Source: Linanthus parryae
Lineage: Eukaryota; Streptophyta; Magnoliopsida; Ericales; Polemoniaceae
Assembly: GCA_023055425.1 (NCBI GenBank)
Contig: JALGPY010000001.1
Coordinates: 73,588,994-73,652,993 of the forward strand
Length of the DNA: 64,000 nt
Reading direction: 5' to 3'
Shown here: piece after piece, positions 12,074 to 22,732 of the stretch
Position numbering within the stretch: position 1 is the first letter of the stretch
How the letters are laid out: each line of letters begins with the position of its first letter
The notes under the pieces: generated by a model
What the model was told of the DNA's origin: nothing
Seen by the model: only the letters and a program-made list of their open reading frames with translations
Databases searched by the model: none
Program-made: the position numbers and the translations under genes

Positions 12074-14764
12074 ATGGGCGACAATACCGAGAGAACGCCT
12101 GAACTACCCGAGACACGTACTCCAGCCGAGATGGCTCGGTACATCGAGGATCTCATTGCAGCAGGATTCGCTGCCCGAAGCAAACAGAGGACATACAACC
12201 GGTCTGGGAAGGCATTGGTGGAGAATTTCGAAGTCCCCACGGGGGGGCATGAGCGAGCTATTGTGGTGCCCGAGATCACCGCAGAACACTTTGACATCAA
12301 ACCCTCCACCATCCAGACTGTTCAGACCCTCTGCCCGTTTCATGGCAAAGCTGACGAAGACCCGAACGACTTCATCGGGAAATTCGAGGACTACTGCAAC
12401 AAAGTTCGGTATAAGGGAGTTAAAGCAGAGGCACTCATGCTAATTCTGTTCCCGTACTGCCTGTACGGAGTGGCCAACGACTGGCTCGAATCCCGACCAC
12501 CCAGGTCCATCACAACATGGGAGGGGTGTGTCACCGATTTCCTCGCCAAATTTTACCCCGCCTCCCGGGTCATCCAGTTACAAAGCGAGATTCTGTCATT
12601 CAAACAGAAGACAGGGGAGATGGTGGTAGACGCATGGGACAGATTGATGAGATTAGTGAAGAGGTGCCCGAACCACGGTTTTGGAGACCCGAAGATCCTG
12701 CAGGTATTCTACCATGCCCTAGACAGGGAGAGTGCTGACAGGATTGACAGAGAAGCCGGAGGAAACTTCCTGTACCATGTGGACAAAGACGGTGCCTATG
12801 AGTTGATGAAGCAGTTAGCCAAACAGGACACTCGCCTGTTTGACGATCGCAGGATCACCGCCCGAGCCGAGCCAATGGAAGATGACCGGATAGATAATCT
12901 GGCCAAGATCGTGCATGACTTGGTTAAGAAAGTTTACTCAGAAAATAAGACTGTTGCAGTGGTGGACGGGCCAGATTTTGACGCAGTCATGGAGGGGCTC
13001 GGAAACGAAGATGCCAATTACGTACAGCAGCAGTGGGATCCGAGCCGGTACAGAGCGGGCACGAGAGATCATCCCGGGTTCCGGTACGGAAACCCGAATT
13101 CCGCAGTTTATGCACCGGGGTTCCAGCACAGGCCACCAGCCCAGCAGGCTGCACCGACGCAGCAGGCTCAGTCGGGCCCATCTGCACAGCAGTACGACGC
13201 TCAGATGAAGGAGATCAAGTCCATGTTCCAGACCATGGAGTCCCGGTTCAAGCATATGGACGCCCTAACAGCCGATGTGCAGACGACCAAAACGTCACTG
13301 CGTGCTTTAGAGGTACAGGTAGGGCAGTTAGCACAGCAGCTAAGTGAGAGAGCACGAGGGAACTTACCCTCAACCACAGTAAATAATCCACGTGCTCAGG
13401 TCAATGCCATCACCACTCGGAGTGGATTAGCACTACAGGATCCACCGTATCCTAGCCATGCACGTGCAGAAAAGTCGAAGGAAATCGAGCGAGAAATTTT
13501 TGGCCAGGATAACAGCTCAGCCGACCGCCCCCAGCCGAAGGGCTCGGTTGAGCAGGATGCAGTGCTGAACGAGAAGGAAGCAGAAACGGTACCTATCTCC
13601 AAGGAGGTGCCGTATCCTTTGAAAACACGAAAGAGGGATGATAGCAAGGACTACGCCAGATTTCTCGAGATTTTCAAACAGCTGAAGATCAACATACCCT
13701 TTGCGGAGGCGTTGGCAAAGATGCCCACTTATGCCAAGTTCCTCAAAGATATTTTGTATGGACGGAAACGTATGAGCGATTTCGAGACAATAAATCTCAC
13801 GGCAGAAGTGAGCAATTGTGTGAAGAATGGGCTACCGAGGAAGAGGAAGGACCCTGGCAGTTTTGTCATCCCGGTGACCCTAGGAAATGCTTACACGGGA
13901 AAGGCTCTGTGTGACCTAGGGGCCAGTATCAATCTGATGCCTTTGTCGATTTTCAAAACTTTGAAAATCGGTGAACTCAGGCCCACCAGAATCAAGCTGC
14001 AGATGGCGGACAGATCCGTGAAGCAGGCTTACGGAGTTATTGAAGATATTCTGGTGAAAGTCGGAGAATTGATTTTTCCTGCAGATTTTGTGATTTTGGA
14101 CATGGAGGCAGGAGACGTACCACTCATTCTGGGCAGACCGTTTCTGGCCACTGGAGAAGCCATGATAAACTGCAAGAGCGGAGAACTGACCATGCAGATC
14201 AATGAAGACAAGGTGAAGTTCAACGTTTTCAAAAATCTGCAACTGCCGAATTATTACGAGCATGAAGACATCTTTACAGTGGAGGTAGTCGAAGAAGGCT
14301 GGGAAAACGAGGAGATGGACGAGCTATGGGCAGAGATTGGCAGAGTGGACAGAGAGAACGAGGAGAGATTCCAGGAGGAGCGGGCCATGCAAGCTGAAAA
14401 CCAGACCAGTTTACAGCTGGACGAAAAAGATGGACATAAATTGGCCCTGGTCCCGTCACTCAAAGAGCCACCGATCCGAGAGCTTAAACCGCTCCTGAGC
14501 CATCAAAGTTCAGCACAACCAAAGCAGTTTCAAGAAGGGCAGGATGTACTTCTCTTCGATTCCCGGAAGCAGCTTTTTCCTGTAAAATTGAGATCTCGGT
14601 GGTCAGGACCGTTTATCATCAAAGAAGTACTTTCATGGGATGCGGTTGAATTGGAGAATTCGCATGACAGTACAACTTTCAGGGTGAGCGGAAACTGGGT
14701 CAAGCCATATCTGGGCCCGGAAGCAGACGTCAAGGTAGACCCTGGCGGTTTTGACGTCCCTTGA
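12074..14764 (+). CDS. chimeric gag-protease-integrase-tail polyprotein
   Basis: Uninterrupted 896-codon ORF of the young Athila-type element. Residues about 85-220 form the retrotransposon gag capsid core (WLESRPPRSITTWE, FLAKFYP, DAWDRLMRL, RCPNHGF). Residues 350-430 are Gln-rich with a short coiled coil. An aspartic protease with active site DLGAS (Asp614) and closing block ILGRPFLAT spans about 595-720; the usual second residue Ser/Thr is Leu, as is common in Athila. The usual start of pol, ELKPL, appears at 803-807. The text then jumps to the integrase C-terminal block KLRSRWSGPF...VKPYLG (about 838-881). RT, RNase H, integrase zinc finger and DDE core are missing with no loss of frame. 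No CCHC knuckle is seen. Confidence 0.93.
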   Translation: MGDNTERTPELPETRTPAEMARYIEDLIAAGFAARSKQRTYNRSGKALVENFEVPTGGHERAIVVPEITAEHFDIKPSTIQTVQTLCPFHGKADEDPNDFIGKFEDYCNKVRYKGVKAEALMLILFPYCLYGVANDWLESRPPRSITTWEGCVTDFLAKFYPASRVIQLQSEILSFKQKTGEMVVDAWDRLMRLVKRCPNHGFGDPKILQVFYHALDRESADRIDREAGGNFLYHVDKDGAYELMKQLAKQDTRLFDDRRITARAEPMEDDRIDNLAKIVHDLVKKVYSENKTVAVVDGPDFDAVMEGLGNEDANYVQQQWDPSRYRAGTRDHPGFRYGNPNSAVYAPGFQHRPPAQQAAPTQQAQSGPSAQQYDAQMKEIKSMFQTMESRFKHMDALTADVQTTKTSLRALEVQVGQLAQQLSERARGNLPSTTVNNPRAQVNAITTRSGLALQDPPYPSHARAEKSKEIEREIFGQDNSSADRPQPKGSVEQDAVLNEKEAETVPISKEVPYPLKTRKRDDSKDYARFLEIFKQLKINIPFAEALAKMPTYAKFLKDILYGRKRMSDFETINLTAEVSNCVKNGLPRKRKDPGSFVIPVTLGNAYTGKALCDLGASINLMPLSIFKTLKIGELRPTRIKLQMADRSVKQAYGVIEDILVKVGELIFPADFVILDMEAGDVPLILGRPFLATGEAMINCKSGELTMQINEDKVKFNVFKNLQLPNYYEHEDIFTVEVVEEGWENEEMDELWAEIGRVDRENEERFQEERAMQAENQTSLQLDEKDGHKLALVPSLKEPPIRELKPLLSHQSSAQPKQFQEGQDVLLFDSRKQLFPVKLRSRWSGPFIIKEVLSWDAVELENSHDSTTFRVSGNWVKPYLGPEADVKVDPGGFDVP

Positions 14765-14814
14765 GCAAACATGAGGTAACTGGGTCGGGCCGTTGACCGT
14801 AAATTACAAGCGCT

Positions 14815-14834
14815 GGTTGGGAGGCAACCCAACG
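14815..14834 (+). other. Athila post-pol hairpin motif
   Basis: GTTGGG and CCCAAC (14816-14821, 14828-14833) flank AGGCAA, forming a small hairpin 52 bases after the stop codon. The sequence TGGGAGGCAACCCA at this place is a recurrent feature downstream of pol in Athila-type elements. Its function is not known to me. Confidence 0.7.
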
Positions 14835-15002
14835 TAGTAAGTTAGTTTAAATTATCTCAGTTTTATTTTCAGTTTTGAATTTTGAGAGAGGTAAGATGAG
14901 TGGGTATTAACTTTGAATTGAGTATGTGCAGATACAGCAGAGCAGAAAACGAAAAAAAACGGAGCATGAATACGGTAGAGAGAAAAAAAAATCTATGTCT
15001 AG

Positions 15003-15520
15003 GCTGTTGTGTGCGTATTTTACGCACACTGTGTATATTTTACGCACACCGCAGCCCAGTTTGCCAAACTTTTGAAAAAAAAAAATTGAAAATTTTATTT
15101 TTGCTGCTGTCTGCGTATTTTACGCAGGTCCTGCGTATTATACGCAGCCAGCATTAAAAATCCAAAAAAAAAAAAAAATGAAAATTTATTTTTTGCTGCT
15201 GTCTGCGTATTTTACGCAGCTTTCTGCGTATTATACGCAGCCAGCAAGAAAAACTTGATTTTTGAAAAAAAAATTTTGAAAAATTATTTTAGCTGCTGTC
15301 TGCGTATTTTACGCAGCTTTCTGCGTATTATACGCAGCCAGCAGTGTAAACTGGATTTTTCTGAAAAAAAAAAAACATCAATTATACCTGCTGTCTGCGT
15401 ATTTTACGCAGGTCCTGCGTATTATACGCAATCAGCAGGTAAAATTGCAATTTTTTTTATCACTCCAGATGGCCCTGTGTGCGTAAAATACGCACAGTAT
15501 GCGTATTATATGCACAAAAC
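15003..15520 (+). repeat. array of paired palindromes in the 3' region
   Basis: Six units spaced about 85-100 bp apart (near 15003, 15102, 15194, 15291, 15388 and 15474). Units 2-5 read CTGTCTGCGTATTTTACGCAG, a 4-base spacer, then CTGCGTATTATACGCA with a closing CAGC. Units 1 and 6 use GTGCGTA/TACGCAC variants. Short A-rich stretches separate the units. The palindromes match those in both LTRs of the same element. Confidence 0.92.
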
Positions 15521-15529
15521 TTCAGTTTT

Positions 15530-17056
15530 TTTTCAAATTCTACATGAAGGGCATTTTCGTAATTTTGGCAAACGTAGGGTTTTTAAGGCCGACAGGTTGG
15601 AGCCATTTTGGCCTCTTGTCTCTCTCTACCTCTATACGTGGACTTTGAAGCGAATTCAGAAAATTTCGTAGAAGGAAAGGCAGATTTCCGAAAAATTGAA
15701 GAATCTACCCCGGTGTGTTCTGGCACACTCGACCATCACAGGGACTCGTACGAGTTGGGGATTTTTCAAGAACAGTTTTTCTGCTGAATAGAGCAATCGA
15801 CCCTGGTGTACGAAAGTACACTCGACCATACGGGAGCACATTGTCACACACAATGGTGCTCGGGGATTGCACATTTGCAGAGCGCATACAGAGCCCGGAA
15901 GGTTGACAACGTCCGTCGAGAAATTTTCCGGCGACCGGTCAACGGTCCTTCTAAGCCGAAATCAGCGGAAAAGTCAGCACCTGTAAGAACTGACTCCGGG
16001 TGCACAGGTTCAATTTCTTTCTCTCGCTTTATTTTTCTGCATATGCTACCATATGCTACCAGTTGTTTTCATTCGATGAGGCAAGCCAGCTCATCCAATC
16101 CAGATTGTATGCCTGATGAATAGTACCATGAGGGCATAACACCATCCAGTGTGGGGGTGGTGGCGTTGTAACTGCATTGTAACTGTTTAAAAAAAAATGA
16201 TGAAAATTGAAAATTTTTAGACTGGGTGAACGATTTAGCTTAAAACTGGAGAGAGCTTAATGATAGAAAATTTCCCGAAGTGGACGAACTTAAGTGAGGA
16301 AGAGCTGCGAGAATCTGTCTAGGGGAGTTAAAAGAGCTAATGCACTCCAGAAAACGCAAGTAGCTGTCTCCCGAGCAATGTATCCGACTAGCTGCCAGAC
16401 CACCGTCACCAGGTAGTCGTCAACCCGCCGTCACGGTCACCACATCATTTGGTGGAGTGATAGGCCATAGGGGACCTCACGTCCTGTCTCGCGCCTTAGG
16501 TCCACTAGTGAGCCCCGTTGATCCATTAACCCTTTTCTTGGTAACCGTTTGACCTAGGAAGCCGTTTTTTGATACTCGCATCATTATTAGTATTTTTACC
16601 TTTCCTACGCGTCATGGCACGAGGGAGTTGAGTTGAGGTGGATTTTCTGGGGTAGAGCAGAATTGTCATATTTGATAGTGGATGAGCTTTATTTTTATAT
16701 TTGAGGGTGTGTAAGGGTGAGATAGTGACGGCAGCACACTTTGGTGTGGCGGTGGCTCACGACATTACACCGTGAGCACAGGAGGAGAGCCGTAGTGCGT
16801 GAACATTTTTCCGCACGACATGGGGAACTTGGGTTGACAGGGTTATTGGAGGACGCGCTGAGCTATTTAGACATCCTTGGAGTGAGGAGGATCGGTTGGA
16901 AAAGCGCGATTATTTTACATATTGACTACATGGTTCGAAATTAGTGTGGGGGTGGTCGTCTCAGATTTTATTTCAGTATTTTTTCTGCCACCCCATGTTT
17001 TTAGTTTAACATAGAATTGGCCTGGCATATATTATTGTTGTTTATTGTGTTGCCCC

Positions 17057-17100
<44 letters not shown>

Positions 17101-17761
17101 CAGAAAGAAACAGAGAAAAAAAAGAAAAAAAACACGGAAAAAAAGAGAGTATCAAAGGCAGAAAATTCAGGGTGCTTGATTGATTTTATTTCAAAACGCC
17201 AGGCCGGCAATTTTTATCACAATTTCACATTCGTTCACAGTTGTGGCCGCGAGAACGGCAGTTACACCGGGACTGGGGAAATTGAGTGTCTAGAATCTTA
17301 GGTGATTTGGGTCAGTTTCTGTCATCTTGGTGAGGGAGTGTGAGATGGGGGTATGTGTGAGTGTGCTGTGACGTTTAGGACATCGCTTCTAAATGACTTA
17401 TCCTACCGTCCCAAAGCCGGCAGATTTACATTACACCCGTAGTAAAAGCACGGAAGGTGTGCGTTAGGGATACGTTCGGTTTGCGTGCAAAAGCAGAAGT
17501 AAGTAGTGTTCGTGCTTGTTCCTAACCTAGGCTGGCCGCGAGTTCTTCCGATCATCGCAGTTTCTGAAATCTAGGGGAATATGAGAACTTGATGATGTTC
17601 AGTTTGAGTTGAAGAGATTGCCCAGTCTCACCAAAAAGATAAACTGTTTTTATCATAGTAATACTGTTTTTAAATAAGTGCAGTTACACCGCTCTGGATT
17701 GATTCCGGATAGTATGCATTGGTAGTATATTGCAGGAGTTTGCTCGGGACGAGCAATGTTT
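15530..17761 (+). other. 3' non-coding region of the Athila-type element
   Basis: No ORF with recognisable domains and no envelope-like gene. Features seen: a pair of related blocks near 15715 and 15805 with CACTCGACCAT; polypurine-like TGTGGGGGTGG at about 16151 and 16944; and an A run of about 40 bases at 17059-17098 followed by A/G-rich DNA to about 17150. Lysine- or phenylalanine-rich frames over the A run are artefacts. Confidence 0.6.
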
Positions 17762-17775
17762 AGTGTGGGGGTATT
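17762..17775 (+). other. polypurine tract of the Athila-type element
   Basis: AGTGTGGGGGTATT lies directly before the 3' LTR, where plus-strand priming is expected. Similar TGTGGGGGTGG strings near 16151 and 16944 could be extra or former tracts. Confidence 0.75.
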
Positions 17776-19834
17776 TGATAACGCCCAAATAGGGGTTATC
17801 TTATAGCCTGAAAAGACGTGTATGTGTGCTGGAAAACCGCGTTTTAGCCAGAATTCACCCTCAGAAAGCCTCGGAAATTAGAACGAGATGTTTATTTGTT
17901 CTTCGTAAATTTCTGCTTATTTCACGCATTTCGAGATATGATCACGGGTTTGTTCATGTTGTCTTTACAGGAACAGGTTCGGAAAGCGCATTGGGATGCG
18001 TGCCGAGATAGAACCGGATTCGCCTCGGGAAACGTGCAGAAAATGCTCGGAGCAGGATTTGACCGAGACTGGTACAAGGGAGAGTGGAATGGAAACCGGA
18101 AAGACTGGAGGAAAAACGAGCAGTGAAAACCGACCGAGGAAGCTGAAAACGCCAAAACCGAGAATGACCGGGATGCGTTCGGTTGAGAATATCTTGAGCT
18201 AGAATTGGAATTTTGAAGTGAAACCAGGGGCAAAAGAACGGAGACGTCGAGGGCTTTCCGAAAACAGGTTATAATGCTGAAACGGAGTCCGGCCAAAAAA
18301 CCGACTCCCGTTAAGTGTGGGTCCCAGACATGCCACGTCCGAGTAAGGAATCTCGGTTACCGGTGTCTGGAGTCGTAAAGAACTATTTCATGTTCGGGAC
18401 GATTTCCGGGACAGTTTTGGCCTAGGGGTATTTTGGTCATTTTGGCACCGGGCCCGGGTTTCTAGAGTCAAGTTCAGATTTTGTCTCCCGAATTCACGAA
18501 GCAGTTTTCCTGTGGCCAGAGTCAGGATTGGGCGGAATTTGGAGCGGTTTTGACCCAGGGGTATTTTGGTAATTTTGACAAGTTTCGGGTCAAAACGCAG
18601 GCCGATGCAGAAAAGAGCAGTTTTCCGTGCTGTCTGCGTATTATACGCAGGATTCTGCGTATTATACGCAGACAGCAAGCCAGGGAGGTGAAATACGCAG
18701 CCAGGGAGGAAAATACGCAGAAATCAGCACATGTCAGGCTACTGTTTGCGTATTATACGCAGGATCCTGCGTATTTTACGCAGACAGCACAAAATTTGAG
18801 GCGGTTTCGGGCAGTGGCAGTTTCGTAAATAAAGGCAGTTTCCAGAAACGTCTTCAGCACTATATAAAGACTCGTCCAGACTCGTTTTGAAGACATGAAC
18901 ACACATCAACACATCCACGGAGAAGTCGGAGCATCCCCGGAGAGCACGGAAAAGTGAATCCAGATTCAAGACACTCGTTTGCTCTTATTTTCTCTCTCAT
19001 TCAAACACTGTGTTATTTACGTTATGAATTTCAGTAGCTAAACTTTTTACCTAGGTTCTCGGTGAACCTAGGGTTTTGTTTTCAGAGATTAGTTCTACGT
19101 TTTGACTATGAATTCATGATTGCAATATCTTAATATCAGCAGTTTTTATCAGTTATTCTGTCTTTGAATTTTACTGTTTATGCATGATCGGAGTAGCTAC
19201 CCAGAATTGCTAAAGACCCGAGCCGGTAGGTGAAAACGTCTGGTTAGGGTTAGGAAGAGAAGACAGAATTTAGCACCTTACCCCGATGGGCCGACTAGCG
19301 AAGGGGAGTTAGGACTAGCCTGAAATCGTTGAGACCAACTGTTAGAGAATCTGACCCGGGCCATCAGGACAGGTTAGAAACCCTAGCAGCCTTAGAACGA
19401 GACTGCAGACTTAGGCAGCTTAACAGGAATCCGACAGTCTGCAGGATTGTGATAACGTGCAGGAAAAGAAAAGATACTGCACAATTGGTACGCGGCACGG
19501 GTAACGAGACTGCTGTGTGTTTTCATGTCAAACAAAGAACGAAAATCTGAAGAAACCCTAGGGGATCCCGGGACCTAGTATTTCAAACCCTATTTTTAAA
19601 ACCTTAAGATTATTCAGAAAATTCTTACAAAAAGATTTACGTTTCAGTTATTTACTTTCAGTACTTAGTTAGCAAACAAACTCTCAAAATACTCCTCCGT
19701 TTTACACTCCTTTCATTAAAACTGATTACTAGAAAAACCTGAAAAGTCCCTGTGGGATCGATAATCCGAGTCTAAAATACTCTCTATATTACTTGATTCG
19801 TATACTTGCGAATAGCACGCTAAATTGCGCGTCA
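17776..19834 (+). repeat. 3' LTR of the Athila-type element (2059 bp)
   Basis: Same length as the 5' LTR, with four substitutions found by eye. The palindrome clusters (18628-18679 and 18741-18789) are intact and identical to those in the other LTR. Confidence 0.97.
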
Positions 19835-19839
19835 GTTTG

Positions 19840-21549
19840 CACTAAAAATATGGAGGCATTACCTTTACGGTACGACGTGCAAGATCTTTACCGATCACAA
19901 GAGCCTGAAGTACATATTCACTCAAAAGGAGCTGAATATGCGACAAATGAGGTGGCCATGAAGGGAAATCCAATGTAGTAGCAGATGCATTGAGCCGAAA
20001 TACGGAGCATACGATAAATGCAATGTGGGTTTTTCCACCTAATCTTTGCGAAGAGTTTCGAAGGCTGGAGATTGAAGTCTGCAAGAAGGGAACCCTGAGT
20101 AATATGCTGTGTAATTTGACGATAGTACCGGACATCTTCGACGAAATAAAGGAAGCACAGTAAGAAGATGCTTTCCTACCAAAAATCAAGGAGAAGATCA
20201 ACAAAGGCGAAGCACTTGATTTCAAAGTGGAGGAAGATGGAAGCGTGAAATTCAAGGGAAGATGGTGTGTACCAATAAAATGCGCGGAGGTAAAGGAGAA
20301 GATTATGAGGGAAGCTCATAACACGTCGGTACATCCAGGAGGAGACAAGTTGTACAAGGATTTGAAGAAGAACTTCTGGTGGAAGGGTATGAAGAAGGAA
20401 GTAGCTGATTTGGTATCTCGATGTTTGACACATCAAAAGGTTAAGTTCGAGCATAAGAGACCAGGTGGGATGTTGCAACCATTTGAGATACCGGTATGGA
20501 AATGGGATTCCATCTCAACGGATTTTGTTACGTCTTTACCTATTTCGACGAATGGACTAAACCAGATTTGGGTGGTAGTTGATAGATTGACAAAGACTGC
20601 AATATTCATTCCCATGAAGGACACGTGGGACATGGAAAAGAGGGCGGATGCATACATCAAGAATGTAGTAAGACTACACGAAGTACCTAGCTCGATTATT
20701 TCTGATAGGGATCCAAACTTCTTATCACACTTCTGGAAGGAGCTACAAAAAGCCATGGGTACCGAGCTAAGGTTCAGCACAGCGTTTCACCCAGCTACGG
20801 ATGGACAGACTGAAAGGACGATTCAAACGTTAGAAGACATGCTACGAGCTTGCACTTTGAACTTTGGAGGTTCATGGGAGGACAAGTTACCACTTACCGA
20901 ATTCTCTTATAACAACAGCTACCATGCTAGCATATGGATGGCACCCTACGAAGCACTGTATGGGAGGAAATGCAGGACACCACTTTGTTGGAGCGACATT
21001 AGCGAGACGATAATGATCGAGGACTCGACAAACCAGATCCGAATGATTCAGCAAAGGATGAAGGCGGCCCAGGATCGACAAAAGTCTTATGCGGATTTGA
21101 AGAGAAGGCCATTGGAATTCAAGGTTGGCGAAAAAGTGTTCCTAAGGGTTTCACCTACAAAGGGGGTTATGCGTTTTAATCAGAAAGGAAAATTGAGTAC
21201 CAAGTTCATTGGACCTACGAAGTACTGGATCGTATAGGAGAGGTTGCCTATCGCCTAAATCTTCCTAACAGCCTAGGTAGAATCCATAACGTTTTCCATG
21301 TATCCCAACTCAAAGCTTATGTACCCGACCCGAGTCATATCATTGATCCCGAGCCTGTTGAACTTGATCCCTCTCTTATCTTTGAACGACAACCGATCAA
21401 AATCCTTGATACGAAGACCAGGAACACCCCTACCAAGTCCACCACGCTGATCAGGGTTCTTTGGTCAAACCACCAAACAGAAGAAGAAACTTGGGAAGCC
21501 GAGGAAGACATGAGGAAACATTGCCCACACCTCTTTGACCAGGTATGAG
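19840..21549 (+). pseudogene. Tekay-type pol, 3' part: RNase H end, integrase, chromodomain
   Basis: Continues the reading frame cut at 9893 ([18 protein letters not shown]). About 36 bp are missing near 19950 and a stop lies at 20161-20163. The integrase zinc-binding region starts near 20307 (HNTSVH; the second Cys of CLTC reads His). The DDE core shows Asp in STDFVTSLP (about 20518), Asp in ISDRDPNF (about 20700) and Glu in DGQTERTIQ (about 20810). A one-base deletion near 21215 breaks the frame. Past it are NVFHVSQL (about 21290) and a chromodomain (RVLWSNH...EEETWEAEEDM, about 21445-21520), ending at the stop 21547-21549. Confidence 0.92.
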
Positions 21550-21705
21550 TCGAGTGACGGGGACGTCACTCCCTTTTAAGGGAGATGTGATTTAACAGCC
21601 CATGCATTTACTACCTGTCTTGTCCTGTTAATATGTGCACTTTAGAACTGCATACTTTCATTGGGAGATTTGATTTACTTTAAGCTTCGGGGACGAAGCT
21701 TTGTT

Positions 21706-21720
21706 TTAAGGGAGATGTGA
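21706..21720 (+). other. polypurine tract of the Tekay-type element
   Basis: TTAAGGGAGATGTGA directly precedes the 3' LTR. The preceding GCTTCGGGGACGAAGC is a short inverted repeat often found before chromovirus polypurine tracts. Confidence 0.75.
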
Positions 21721-22071
21721 TGTAATACCCCGGTATTTTAGGGGGTATTTTTAGGAGTTTAGCGGATTTTTCGGGCCGTTAATTGAAGCTATAAAATTTA
21801 ATTTCGTTCACCTAATCGTTTTCTTTACTATTATTATTCCATCATCTTCTTCCCCTACCATTTTGAGCAGAGATATGCTATGCGAATTTTCCGGCGGAGA
21901 ACCCACGGCAAAGCCAACACTTTGACCTCCGTTCCTCCTAAATTCCGTCCCGGTTCATCCCCTTGGTGAGAGACCCAATCCTTGCAATCAATTTTGCCAA
22001 AATTGATTCCCAAATCGAAGCCGAAATCCCGTCGATTTCTCAATCGGGTAAACTCAAGAACAAAACCCAGT

Positions 22072-22109
<38 letters not shown>

Positions 22110-22701
22110 TTCAGTTCTCTCTCGCCTCTCACGCTCTCTCCCTCTCCATCTATCTCGCCATTTGTTCCTCTCTCTCTCTCTCCGTGGCCGGTGTTGCCAG
22201 CGAAGAAAACCGAACCCAAGGTCTCCCCTTCCTCGCCGCCGTTCGGCACCTCCCTCTGCCCGTCGCCGTCCTCCTCCGCTCGAATCGCCGTCGCCACCAT
22301 CGCCACCATCGTCCCCTCCCTTCCGTTGCTTCTTTCGGTAAATACCGACCCATTGGTCTTGAAATTTCAAATTCAGTTCTCGTTGCCAAATTGCTCCATG
22401 ATTTCTTAAGATCGAGTAGTATAGTGGGTTGTTATGATGATTACAGTAGGTTGGGGGGTTTAGATTTTAGTTTTGTTTGCCTCAGTAAAGCATTGGAACA
22501 AAAATGGTATTGTGGGTTTGGTTATGAGTTACAGTGGCTGGTCAAGTTGGGGAGAAATTGAAATGAGTTTTGTTATAATTGGGGGGGGGGGGTAGCTTTT
22601 GGGTGATTTGAAACTTATGGGGGTGAACTTGATGTTTACATAATCTTTCTATGGGCATGTAATTGGGTTGTTGCCTCGTACCTGAATTTGGACAGGAAAT
22701 G

Positions 22702-22732
<31 letters not shown>

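Larger units (their letters stand above)
9894..19834 (+). mobile_element. young non-autonomous Athila-type Ty3/gypsy element
   Basis: Inserted in the RNase H of the older element. It is flanked by a perfect 5-bp target duplication, GTTTG at 9889-9893 and 19835-19839. Joining the flanks restores the RNase H reading frame across the site. Both LTRs are exactly 2059 bp and I count only four base differences between them, so insertion is recent. The primer site matches tRNA-Asp, the gag and protease text and the 3' motif TGGGAGGCAACCCA are Athila-like, and the polypurine tract is TGTGGGGGTATT. RT, RNase H and integrase core are absent, so movement must have relied on a related autonomous element. 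Total length is 9941 bp. Confidence 0.95.

Noticed and set aside
15003..15520. Possible CRISPR array
   Set aside because: Repeats are palindromic pairs within a plant retrotransposon, spacers are A-rich and not unique, and no cas genes exist in this eukaryotic sequence.
17001..17301. Lys-rich or Phe-rich frames near 17000-17300
   Set aside because: They are translations of the A40 run and adjoining A/G-rich DNA.
15530..17761. Envelope-like gene in the Athila-type element
   Set aside because: No long frame with signal peptide or transmembrane segment is present in the 3' region.
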